Origin: Chthoniobacter sp.
GTDB taxonomy: Bacteria; Verrucomicrobiota; Verrucomicrobiia; Chthoniobacterales; Chthoniobacteraceae
Assembly: GCA_025351065.1 (NCBI GenBank)
Contig: JANXWQ010000491.1
Span: 1 to 12,731, forward strand
Direction: 5' to 3'
Length of the DNA: 12,731 bases
Shown here: piece by piece, positions 1-7,306 of the stretch
How positions within the stretch are numbered: the stretch's first letter is position 1
Layout: every line of letters begins with the position of its first letter
Translations under genes and position numbers: made by a program
Notes under the pieces: generated by a model
What the model was told of the DNA's origin: nothing
Database searches by the model: none
What the model saw: the letters and a program-made list of their open reading frames with translations, nothing else

Positions 1-1282
1 CGTCGTCGCGTTTCCCGAAGCCTTTGTCCCACGCCGCGGCGAACCGCTCGCGCCGCCTTTCGCCATCAAGCCCGACGGCTGCTATCTCATCACCGGCGCG
101 TTCGGCGGCTTTGGCAAAGTGCTCGCCGAATGGCTGGTGAAATGCGGCGCACGGCACCTCGTGCTCTGCAGTCGCAGCGGCGCGGCGACAACGGCCGCCG
201 AGGCTTTCGTGCAAAGTCTGCGCGACCGCGGCATCGGCGTATGCGTGGTGAAAGCGGACGCGGGCTCCGACAAAGACATCGCGCGCGTGCTCGCGGAAAT
301 CCGCGCGGGCGACCAGCCGCTGCGCGGCGTTTTCCACCTCGCGATGGTCATCGACGACGCGCCGCTCGCCGCGCTCAATCGCGAACGCCTGCGCACCGTG
401 ATGCAGCCGAAAGCCTACGGCGCATGGCTGCTGCACAAAGGTACGCGCGACCTGAAGCTCGATTGCTTCGTCATGTTCTCGTCCATCTCGAGCATCTTCG
501 GAAATCCCGCGCAGGGAAATTACGGCGCGGCCAACGCCTTCCTCGACTCCCTCGCGCATCATCGCCGCGCGCTCGGCCTGCCCGCGCTGACGATGAACTG
601 GGGCGTGCTCGGCGGCGAAGGTTACGTCGCACGCAACGAACGCGTTGCTGAATTCCTCGCGCGCCAGGGCACCACGGAACTCTCGCCCGGCGAAGTGATG
701 TCGATCCTCGAAGCGTCGCTCGTCGCCGGCAACACGCAGGTCGCCGCGATCCGCGTGGACTGGGCGAAGTGGCGGCAGTTCTTCCGCAGCATGACGGAGA
801 ACCCGCTGCTCGAACGCATCCTCGCAGCCATCGAAGGCCAGGAAGGCGGCGGCGTGACGAGCGACTGGCGAAACAAAATCGAGTCCGCCTCGCCCGAGGA
901 GCGCGAGCCGGTCATCGCCGCAGCGGTGCGCGAAGTCGTCGGCTCCGTCCTGCGCGTGAAGCCCGACAGCCTGCGCGACGACCAACCGCTCACCGACCTC
1001 GGACTCGATTCGCTGATGGGCGTGGAAATCGAAAACTCGCTCGAAGCCACCACCGGCGTCGCCCTTCCACCCACGAGCCTCATGCGCGCCCGCACCATCG
1101 GTCAGATCGCCTCGCTCATCGCCGGCCACATGGGCGGCAAGACCGCCGCCGCGCCCGCGCTAGCCGCGCCCGCCGAAACTCCCGCGAGCGACGATGTCGA
1201 TCTCGAAGCATTGTCCGACGAAGACATCGACCGCCTCCTCGGCGCCGAAGCGACGCCGGACGAAAACCCCGCCGCGCGTTGA
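1..1282 (+). CDS. Modular type I polyketide synthase, C-terminal end (KR-ACP), 5' partial
   Basis: The reading frame is open from base 2 with no start in the window, so this is the end of a larger protein (426 residues visible). A ketoreductase domain comes first. It has the NADPH-binding TGAFGGFG at visible residues 31-38, an IDD at 117-119 where B-type ketoreductases carry LDD, Lys137, the FSSISS stretch, and the catalytic Tyr174 and Asn178 in GNYGAAN. The catalytic set looks intact, so it should reduce a beta-keto thioester. An acyl carrier domain follows, with the phosphopantetheine serine (about residue 337) in LGLDSLMG. After an Ala/Pro linker the chain ends in an acidic helix, LEALSDEDIDRLL, which may be a docking tail. 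No thioesterase or terminal reductase is present, so the chain must be passed on or released by another protein. The condensation protein 13 bp downstream is the obvious candidate. Confidence 0.95.
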   Translation, partial: VVAFPEAFVPRRGEPLAPPFAIKPDGCYLITGAFGGFGKVLAEWLVKCGARHLVLCSRSGAATTAAEAFVQSLRDRGIGVCVVKADAGSDKDIARVLAEIRAGDQPLRGVFHLAMVIDDAPLAALNRERLRTVMQPKAYGAWLLHKGTRDLKLDCFVMFSSISSIFGNPAQGNYGAANAFLDSLAHHRRALGLPALTMNWGVLGGEGYVARNERVAEFLARQGTTELSPGEVMSILEASLVAGNTQVAAIRVDWAKWRQFFRSMTENPLLERILAAIEGQEGGGVTSDWRNKIESASPEEREPVIAAAVREVVGSVLRVKPDSLRDDQPLTDLGLDSLMGVEIENSLEATTGVALPPTSLMRARTIGQIASLIAGHMGGKTAAAPALAAPAETPASDDVDLEALSDEDIDRLLGAEATPDENPAAR

Positions 1283-1295
1283 AGCGACCGCAACC

Positions 1296-2645
1296 ATGCC
1301 CGACGACAAGCGTGCGCTGTTGAAACAGAAGCTGGAGCGCGGGGAAATCCTCCTCCAGCCGCTGACCTTTCCGCAGCGCGAATTGTGGGAAGCTTCGCCG
1401 GTGCCCGCGGCGGATGTGGCGAATCACATCTGCTGTCTCATCGAGGTGCGCGGGAAGGTGACGCCGGAAGATGGCAAGGGCGCGCTGCTCCAAGTCGTGC
1501 AGCGGCAAGAGGCGCTGCGCGTGTCGTTCCTGCCGGGTAAGGACCGGCCTGTGCAAATGATCCGCGAGGAGTGCGCGGCGAATTTGCGCTTCCGCGAATT
1601 GACGCCCGAGCAGTGCGTGCCGGACGCGGTCGAGGAAATCGCGCGCGCGATTTTCCGCGAGCCGTTCGACCTGCTGCAAGGGCCGCTGTATCGCGTCGAG
1701 CTGCTGCGCCGCGCGCCGGACGACCATGTCCTCGTCTTCGCAATCCACCACGCCATCGCCGACGGCTGGACGCTCGGGCTGTTCATCCAGGAGCTGTGCA
1801 TCGCCTACTTTCAGCGCGCGCGCGGCATTCGCGAGCCGCTGCCGATGGTCACGCAGAGCTACACCGCGTGGGGCGCGGCGGAGCGCGCGTTCTGGCAGCC
1901 CTCGGAGCTGGAGCCGCGCGCGGCGTTTTGGAAATCGCACCTCGCCGGGCATCGCCGACTGTGGAGCAAACTCGAAGGCCTGGCCGCTGCGTCCGGCCCG
2001 CACACGCGCATCATCACGCAATTCTCCGGCGAGCTGGCGAACGCCTCGCGTGACCTCACGCGCCGTTGCAGCGCGACGCTTTTCAGCACGCTGCTCGCCG
2101 CGTTTCAGCTCGCGCTCGCGCGCTGGACGGGGGCGGACGACATCCTCGTCGGCTCGCCGGTGGCGAACCGCACGAAGCAGTCGCTCAACGAAACGATGGG
2201 CTACTTTTCCGGGATCGTGCCGCTACGCGGGCGCGTGGATCACGCACGACCGTTTCCCGCCAGCGTGCGCGCCGTGCATCAGACGACGGTCGATTGCTTC
2301 GCGAACGCGATGCCCTTTGCCGAACTCGTGCGCGCGCTCGGCGATCCGGCCGCACCGGGACACAACCCGATTTTCGAGGTGCGCTTCGCGCTGCAAAATC
2401 ATCCCGTGCCCGACATCGCGATGCCCGGCCTGTCGGCAAAACTACAAATGCGCTCGACGGGGACCGCGCGCTTTCACCTCGCGTGCGAAATCACCGAGCA
2501 GGAATCTGAACTCGAAGTCGTGTGGCTTTTCCGCCCGCAGCTTTTTCCGCAAGCCGACGTGGAAAATCTCGCCCGCACTTTCGAGAGGATCCTCGCCGAA
2601 GCGTGCGCGCCGTCCGAAACTCCCGTCGCCGCCCTCGCCACTTGA
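1296..2645 (+). CDS. Free-standing NRPS-type condensation domain protein
   Basis: A 449-residue protein that is one condensation domain and nothing else: no adenylation or carrier domain. The active-site motif HHAIADG lies at residues 151-157, matching HHxxxDG with the second histidine and the aspartate present. Other family landmarks are LTFPQRELW (23-31), ILVGSPVANR (283-292), GYFSGIVPLR (302-311) and NPIFEVRFALQN (357-368). Such domains join a carrier-bound acyl group to an amine or, in some cases, an alcohol. Here it probably takes the chain from the preceding PKS carrier domain. I chose ATG 1296 because earlier in-frame sequence overlaps the PKS tail and does not look like this family. 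No clear ribosome-binding site is seen. The N-terminal helix (KRALLKQKLERG) is basic and could contact the acidic PKS tail. Whether it forms an amide or ester, and with what acceptor, cannot be read from sequence. Confidence 0.93.
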   Translation: MPDDKRALLKQKLERGEILLQPLTFPQRELWEASPVPAADVANHICCLIEVRGKVTPEDGKGALLQVVQRQEALRVSFLPGKDRPVQMIREECAANLRFRELTPEQCVPDAVEEIARAIFREPFDLLQGPLYRVELLRRAPDDHVLVFAIHHAIADGWTLGLFIQELCIAYFQRARGIREPLPMVTQSYTAWGAAERAFWQPSELEPRAAFWKSHLAGHRRLWSKLEGLAAASGPHTRIITQFSGELANASRDLTRRCSATLFSTLLAAFQLALARWTGADDILVGSPVANRTKQSLNETMGYFSGIVPLRGRVDHARPFPASVRAVHQTTVDCFANAMPFAELVRALGDPAAPGHNPIFEVRFALQNHPVPDIAMPGLSAKLQMRSTGTARFHLACEITEQESELEVVWLFRPQLFPQADVENLARTFERILAEACAPSETPVAALAT

Positions 2646-2650
2646 TCGCG

Positions 2651-3628
2651 ATGAACACCACAACCACCGCCGAACCACACGAGCCGCACTGGATCGCCCG
2701 CGCCGCGTTTCCTGTGCTCGCGGCGCTGTTTTTCATCACGCAGGCGTCGCTCGCGGTCGCGCTTTACCACGACAACTACTGGCTCGTCGTGCCGCTTGCG
2801 CTCGTGGCGAGCCACCTCATGCACAGCCTGCTGATCGGCTTTCACGAGGCCTCGCACGGACTGCTGCGCAAGAGCCGGCTGCTCAATGAAATCGACGGCC
2901 TCATCATCGGCGTCTTCAGCCTGATGAGCTTCAGCCTCTACCGCGCGGCGCACCAGCTTCACCACGCCTACCTCGCGTCCGAACGCGACGAGGAACTGTG
3001 GCCCTTCGTGCATCCGCGCACGCCACGCTGGGCGCGCGTCGCCGCCGCGGTGCTGGAATTGACGATGGGCTTCTTCTTCACGCCGTTTCTTTTTGCGCGG
3101 ATTTTTTTGCGCAAAGGCTCGCCAATTCGGAACAAGAAACTGCGCCGGCGAATTTGGATTGAATTCGGGATCACCGCCGCGGTGTGGGCCGCGATCTTCA
3201 CGACCGACGCGCTGTTCGGCACATGGAAGTATTTCCTGTGGACGTATTTTATCCCCGCCTGGCTCGCGGCGAACATGCAGAGCCTGCGCAAATACGTGGA
3301 GCACGTCGGCCTCACCGGCGCGACCGTGAACAGCTCGACGCGCAGCATTGTGGCCGAGGGTTGGCTCGCAAACTTCCTCGTCTTCACGCTGCTGCACGAG
3401 CCGTATCACGGCGTTCACCACTGGCGCTCCGGCCTGCCCCATCCCGAGCTGCCGCGGCACGCCGGCGCGCTCGATCCGACCGTGGCTGAGGAGCGCCCGC
3501 CCTTCCGCACGTTCCGCGCGGCGCTGCACGATCTTTTCATCAATCTGCCCAACCCGCGCGTCGGTGCGCAGTGGCGCGGAGTCACGCGCCCGACACGGCA
3601 GGAAATGGCGAGACAGGGGGCAAACTGA
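2651..3628 (+). CDS. Membrane fatty-acid desaturase family protein
   Basis: A 325-residue integral membrane di-iron enzyme. The three histidine boxes typical of acyl desaturases and hydroxylases are present: HEASH (65-69), HQLHH (101-105) and HGVHH (253-257), with further histidines at 218 and 249. Hydrophobic segments lie near residues 17-39, 44-62, 83-98, 132-152 and 170-204, giving the usual layout with boxes on one membrane face. The family inserts double bonds, or sometimes hydroxyl groups, into acyl chains using O2 and electrons from a redox partner. No partner gene is visible here. The start ATG lies 5 bp after the condensation gene stop and the stop shares a base with the next ATG (TGATG), so it sits firmly inside the PKS operon. 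It therefore probably acts on the polyketide/acyl product rather than on bulk membrane lipid. A housekeeping desaturase caught in the cluster is the alternative. Hydroxylase activity cannot be excluded. Confidence 0.92.
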   Translation: MNTTTTAEPHEPHWIARAAFPVLAALFFITQASLAVALYHDNYWLVVPLALVASHLMHSLLIGFHEASHGLLRKSRLLNEIDGLIIGVFSLMSFSLYRAAHQLHHAYLASERDEELWPFVHPRTPRWARVAAAVLELTMGFFFTPFLFARIFLRKGSPIRNKKLRRRIWIEFGITAAVWAAIFTTDALFGTWKYFLWTYFIPAWLAANMQSLRKYVEHVGLTGATVNSSTRSIVAEGWLANFLVFTLLHEPYHGVHHWRSGLPHPELPRHAGALDPTVAEERPPFRTFRAALHDLFINLPNPRVGAQWRGVTRPTRQEMARQGAN

Positions 3629-4329
3629 TGGCGGCTCCGACCAACGGCACTATGTGTGTTTTCGAAGCCGTCGGGCTGAAAAAGGAATACGACGACGGGC
3701 AGGTGCAGGCGCTGCGTGGCGTGGATTTTCGCATCGGGCAGGGCGAGTTCGTCGCCATCGTCGGGCAGAGCGGTTCGGGGAAATCCACGCTGCTGCAAAT
3801 GCTCGGCGCGCTCGATCATCCGAGCAGCGGCGAGCTGCGCTACCGCGGCGCGGCGCTCGCCGGGCACCGCGACCTCGCCTCCTACCGCGCGCACGAAATC
3901 GGCTTCATCTTCCAGGCGTTTCATCTGCTGCCGACCTTCACCGCGATCGAGAACGTGCAGATCCCAATGTTTGAAACGCCGCGCTCCTCCGCCGAGCGCA
4001 AACAGCGCGCGGCAGAACTGCTCAAGCTCGTCGGCCTCGAAGGACGGCAGCATCATTTTCCAGCAAAGCTCTCCGGCGGCGAACGCCAGCGCGTGGCCAT
4101 CGCGCGCAGCCTCGCGAATGGCGCATCCGTGCTGCTCGCCGACGAGCCCACGGGCAATCTCGACAGCGAAAACGCCGCGCTCGTGCTCGATCTGATCGTG
4201 CGTTTGCGGCGCGAGCAAAATTTCACACTCGTGCTCGTGACGCACGACATGGGCATCGCCCGGCAGGCCGAGCGCGTCATCGAGATGAAGGACGGCCGCA
4301 TTTTCGCCGACAGCCTCAACCACACATGA
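3628..4329 (+). CDS. ABC transporter ATP-binding protein, MacB/LolD type
   Basis: A 233-residue nucleotide-binding subunit with every expected motif: Walker A GQSGSGKST (46-54), Q-loop Gln96, signature LSGGE (148-152), Walker B VLLADEP (168-174) and H-loop His206 in VLVTHD. The signature-to-Walker B region (LSGGERQRVAIARSLA, then ADEPTGNLD) is characteristic of the MacB/LolD/FtsE class, which powers FtsX-like permeases that extract lipids, lipoproteins or peptides from the inner membrane rather than pumping through a channel. ATG 3628 overlaps the desaturase stop by one base. A GGGGG run about 7 bp upstream could serve as a ribosome-binding site, and the next ATG (3652) is a less likely start. 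The stop overlaps the permease start in ATGA, indicating translational coupling. Partner and substrate are inferred from context: the product of the PKS cluster. Confidence 0.95.
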   Translation: MAAPTNGTMCVFEAVGLKKEYDDGQVQALRGVDFRIGQGEFVAIVGQSGSGKSTLLQMLGALDHPSSGELRYRGAALAGHRDLASYRAHEIGFIFQAFHLLPTFTAIENVQIPMFETPRSSAERKQRAAELLKLVGLEGRQHHFPAKLSGGERQRVAIARSLANGASVLLADEPTGNLDSENAALVLDLIVRLRREQNFTLVLVTHDMGIARQAERVIEMKDGRIFADSLNHT

Positions 4330-5441
4330 CTTTTCTCACCGTCATCACCCGCGGATTGATGCGGCGGCCCGTGCGCACCGGGCTGACCATAGTGGGCATC
4401 TCCATTGGCATCGCCGCGGTCGTCGCGCTGGTCGGGATTTCGCGCGGCTTCGAGACGAGCTGGGAGACGGGCATGAAATCGCGCGGCACCGACGTGGTGG
4501 TGAGCAGCATGGGCAGCGCGCTCACGCCAAAGCCGTTTCCGGCGGCGGTTGTCGAGCGCATCACGCCGCTGCCGCATGTGGCGGAAACTTCGTCGCTGCT
4601 GGTCGAACTCATGAGCGTCGAGAAGGCCGACATGATGATCGTGTCAGCGCGGCAGTGGGGCGGCTTCACTTGGGAAAATCTCAAGCTGGTGTCCGGGCGA
4701 ATGCCGAAAGATGCGGCGGAGAAAGCCGTCGTGCTCGGCAAGACCGCGGCGGAAGTGCTGCAAAAAAAACTCGGCGACACCCTCCAGCTCGAAACCGAGG
4801 AACTCGCCGTCGTCGGCATCGTGGACGGCGGCGCGGTGGTCGAGAACGGTTCCGTCATTCTCGCGCTGCCGCTGCTCCAGTCGCTTACGGGCAACGAAGG
4901 CAAAATTAACATCATCGACCTGCGCGTAACGCCCGGCTCGACGAAGGACGAGGTGAGCGGGCTTTGCGAAAAGATCACCGCTCTCGTGCCCGAGGCGCGC
5001 GCCGTCATCGCCGGCGAACACATCCGCGACAGCCAGGCTTATAAAATGATCCGCGCGATGAGCTGGGGCACCTCGCTGCTCGCCGTGCTCGTCGGCGTGC
5101 TCGGCGTGATGAACACGATGCTGATGACCGTCTTCGAGCGCACGCAGGAGATTTGCGTGCTGCTCGCCATCGGCTGGAAGCGCAGCCGCATCGTGCGGAT
5201 GATCCTTTGGGAATCCGCGCTGCTCGGATTTCTCGGCGGCTTGGGCGGCGTGCTCATCGGCATCATCGGCGTGAAACTGCTCGTCACCATGCCCGCCATC
5301 CGCGGCTTGCTCGAACCCGACCTGAACCCCCAACTCCTCGCCATCGCCGTCGCCATCTCCGTCGTGGTCGGCGTTTTCAGCGGCCTCTATCCTGCGTGGC
5401 GCAGCTCGCGCCTCACGCCGAGCCACGCTTTGCAGGGCTGA
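4326..5441 (+). CDS. ABC transporter permease, FtsX/MacB type
   Basis: A 371-residue permease with the MacB/LolC architecture: one N-terminal membrane segment (about 17-39), a large extracytoplasmic domain of some 200 residues, then three membrane segments (about 246-268, 296-320, 336-356). Family landmarks include the N-terminal MRRPVRTGLTIVGISIG region, VLGVMNTMLMTVFERTQEI around 258-276, and the closing YPAWRSSRLTPSHAL. Such proteins work as dimers with a LolD/MacB-like ATPase, using ATP hydrolysis on the cytoplasmic side to drive movement of the periplasmic domain. Only one permease gene is present, so a homodimer as in MacB is expected, unlike the LolC/LolE heterodimer. It overlaps the ATPase gene by 4 bp, and a LolA-like gene follows 14 bp later. 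That arrangement suggests handover of a hydrophobic cargo to a periplasmic carrier. An eight-A run at 4762-4769 lies inside the gene. Confidence 0.94.
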   Translation: MTFLTVITRGLMRRPVRTGLTIVGISIGIAAVVALVGISRGFETSWETGMKSRGTDVVVSSMGSALTPKPFPAAVVERITPLPHVAETSSLLVELMSVEKADMMIVSARQWGGFTWENLKLVSGRMPKDAAEKAVVLGKTAAEVLQKKLGDTLQLETEELAVVGIVDGGAVVENGSVILALPLLQSLTGNEGKINIIDLRVTPGSTKDEVSGLCEKITALVPEARAVIAGEHIRDSQAYKMIRAMSWGTSLLAVLVGVLGVMNTMLMTVFERTQEICVLLAIGWKRSRIVRMILWESALLGFLGGLGGVLIGIIGVKLLVTMPAIRGLLEPDLNPQLLAIAVAISVVVGVFSGLYPAWRSSRLTPSHALQG

Positions 5442-5455
5442 CGAAACCAAATCAC

Positions 5456-6244
5456 ATGAACACCCTCCGCCTCACCGCCATCACCACCCTCGCGCTCGCT
5501 TTCACTTCGCTCGCCGCCGACCCCGCACCGCCGGCCACCGCGACCGAACTCGCCGCCCGCCTCGCCGCGCTCCAGCAGGACGGCGCGTCGTATGTGCGTT
5601 TGAAAATGGAGATCAAGGGCGCGGCGAAGGAAACGCTCCAGCTTCAGATCAAACAGCGCCGCACCGCGGGTGCGACCGAGGTCGTGTATCAGGTGCTTTT
5701 TCCAAAGGAGCGCAAAGGCGAGTCCGTGCTCCTTCGCAAAATCGGCAACCGCCCCGCCAGCGGTTCCGTCTTTGTGCTGCCGAATACCGTGCGCGCGATC
5801 GACGACATGAAAGACGCGCTGCTCGGCAGCGACCTTTCGTATGAAGACATCGTCGACAATTTCTTCGCGTGGGATCAGCAGGTAATTGTCGGTACCGAGG
5901 ACGTGGACGGCGTGAATTGCCAGATCCTCGAATCGAAGCCCGGCAAGGGCGAACGCTCCACCTACGGCAGCGTGCGAAGTTGGATCGACCCGCGCCGCAC
6001 CGTCCCGCTCCGCGTGGAGAAATACTCCGGCTCCGGGCAATTGCTGCGCCGTATCGACACCACTCGCGTGGTCGCCGACGCTGGCCACCACATCCCCGCG
6101 AACCTCGCGGCGCGCGGAGCGCGGCCAGGGTCATCGACCGAACTCGATGGCTCCCGCATCCGGCACGACGTGAGTTACACGGACGCGGATTTTTCTACGG
6201 GAGGCATCAAGCAAATGACCAGCCCGCGCGGGTCTTCGGAGTGA
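5456..6244 (+). CDS. LolA-like periplasmic protein (outer-membrane lipoprotein-sorting protein family)
   Basis: A 262-residue exported protein. Residues 1-21 form a signal peptide (MNTLRLTAITTLALAFTSLA, probable cut near Ala20/Ala21), with no lipobox cysteine. The mature part resembles the LolA-like family often annotated 'outer membrane lipoprotein-sorting protein'. It has alternating beta-strands, the block SDLSYEDIVDNFFAW (about 125-139), GTEDVDGVNCQILESKP (146-162), a SWIDPR turn (175-180) and LRVEKYSGSGQLLRR (185-199). Members fold as an open beta-barrel that shelters a lipid or acyl chain. The gene lies 14 bp after an FtsX-type permease, an arrangement recalling LolCDE/LolA, and it closes the operon. 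I infer it carries the cluster's lipid-like product across the periplasm. The C-terminal 35 residues are polar and less family-like. Assignment to the fold is fairly secure; the cargo is not. Confidence 0.85.
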   Translation: MNTLRLTAITTLALAFTSLAADPAPPATATELAARLAALQQDGASYVRLKMEIKGAAKETLQLQIKQRRTAGATEVVYQVLFPKERKGESVLLRKIGNRPASGSVFVLPNTVRAIDDMKDALLGSDLSYEDIVDNFFAWDQQVIVGTEDVDGVNCQILESKPGKGERSTYGSVRSWIDPRRTVPLRVEKYSGSGQLLRRIDTTRVVADAGHHIPANLAARGARPGSSTELDGSRIRHDVSYTDADFSTGGIKQMTSPRGSSE

Positions 6245-6354
6245 CTTTCGCCTTGGTGCAGCCATCTCAGTCGCTACTGGCGACATGCCTGGCTTTCGTT
6301 CATGGAAAAGAGGGTTGCTTCGCCTGACCTAGCGCCATTCGCCTTTGCCGCTGC

Positions 6355-7200
6355 TCAGCGCCCGTCGCGGTAGTCATCGCGCGCGCGGTCGCGGCTGTCG
6401 TCGCGGTAGCGTTCGCGGTCGGCTTGCGCGCCTTTGCCGTTGAAGAAACTTTCGAGCTGGCCGCCGCGCTTTTCAAAACGCTTGCCGACGCGGTGGAAGA
6501 AATCGCCGATCCCGCGGAAGGATTCGCCGGACTGGGAATAGCCGTCGCCGGAACGCCCGCCATCATCCGTGCGACTGTCGTAGCGGGGCGGTGGCGGCGG
6601 GGGATTGCGGCGGTCGTCGGCGGTGCGGTGGTCGTCGAGGTAGGTGCGGTCGTCGTCGGGGCGGCGCACGGGCTGAGCGGTGGAGTGGTTCATTTCCTGG
6701 CGCAAAATGGCACCGGTGTCGGCGGCGATGTCGATGCTGCCGGCGCGGCCGAGTTTGCTGTCCATGACTTCGATCTGCCAGACCGGCGCACCGCCGCCGG
6801 TGCCGCTGCGCAGCAGGTAATCGACGTGATCGAAAGGTGCCCCCGCCTTTTGCGCCTCCTGATTGGCGACGGTGAAAGCGCCGTCGGAGTCGAGGTTGAG
6901 CTGGTTGAAATTGATGGGGCTGCCCGCCGTGCGGCCCGCGGCTGGGGTGCGTTCGCTGATGATTTTCCCGCGCTGCACCTCGACTTCGCGCACGCCGCCG
7001 CGCGCCCGCGGCTCGTCGAGCGTGATTTTCCACACGGTGGGCTGCGGCGAGCCGCCGCGCCCGCGCAGTTCGAGCACATGGTTGAGCGCCTCCTGGCCCT
7101 GGCTGTGACCGACCACGCGCAGCGCGGCGTAGGCCGAGTCCTGCGCGGGCGCGGCGGACACGAGGGCAAAAAGGAGCGCGGAGAGGAGGACGGTTTTCAT
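6355..7200 (-). CDS. Secreted protein of unknown function with disordered Pro/Arg/Asp-rich tail
   Basis: A 281-residue protein I do not recognise as a named family. Residues 1-20 are a signal peptide (MKTVLLSALLFALVSAAPAQ, cut after an AxA-like site). The folded part (about 25-170) has two similar-looking strands-and-turn stretches: VWKITLDEP..GVREVEVQRGKI (57-80) and PVWQIEVMD..GSIDIAADTGAIL (139-166). The second resembles PepSY-type domains, where a strand pair ends in 'DaxtGxil'; this is a weak similarity. From about 178 the chain is low-complexity and probably disordered: Asp/Arg-rich, a run of six prolines (200-205), then an amphipathic FFHRVGKRFEKR segment and an Arg/Asp-rich end. I chose ATG 7200 because it begins the signal peptide; the frame stays open further upstream but reads intergenic sequence. 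It converges on the PKS operon and diverges from the phosphatase gene. Confidence 0.8.
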   Translation of the reverse strand: MKTVLLSALLFALVSAAPAQDSAYAALRVVGHSQGQEALNHVLELRGRGGSPQPTVWKITLDEPRARGGVREVEVQRGKIISERTPAAGRTAGSPINFNQLNLDSDGAFTVANQEAQKAGAPFDHVDYLLRSGTGGGAPVWQIEVMDSKLGRAGSIDIAADTGAILRQEMNHSTAQPVRRPDDDRTYLDDHRTADDRRNPPPPPPRYDSRTDDGGRSGDGYSQSGESFRGIGDFFHRVGKRFEKRGGQLESFFNGKGAQADRERYRDDSRDRARDDYRDGR

Positions 7201-7240
7201 GGGCGCGCACGATGCCGCGCCGCGGCGTTTTTTTCCAGCG

Positions 7241-7290
7241 CGAATAAAAACTGCCCCGCGAAAATGCGCGCCGCATTTGAGCTTTATTCG
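7241..7290. promoter_or_regulatory. Nested inverted repeats in a divergent intergenic region (possible operator)
   Basis: The 106-bp spacer between two divergent genes holds two nested perfect inverted repeats. The outer pair is CGAATAAA (7241-7248) and TTTATTCG (7283-7290), 34 bp apart. The inner pair is AAATGCG (7262-7268) and CGCATTT (7272-7278), separated by CGC. The right outer arm ends 16 bp before the phosphatase ATG. The A/T-rich arms stand out against the GC-rich surroundings, and promoters for both genes must lie in or near this spacer. I see no convincing -35/-10 pair. Regulatory function is inferred from position and symmetry only. Confidence 0.4.
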
Positions 7291-7306
7291 TCGCGCGTCC
7301 TGACGC

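Noticed and set aside
3098..3118. T-run followed by TTTGCGCAAA palindrome, resembling a terminator
   Set aside because: It lies in the middle of the intact desaturase reading frame, and the T-run precedes the palindrome on the + strand.
4762..4769. Run of eight A in the permease gene as a programmed slippage site
   Set aside because: The frame is continuous and the protein is full length with all family segments; the run simply encodes Gln-Lys-Lys.
6245..6354. Terminator in the 110-bp gap between convergent genes
   Set aside because: Only short stems (for example GTCGC/GCGAC near 6272-6286) without a T-run; not enough to call. Nothing else is seen in the gap.
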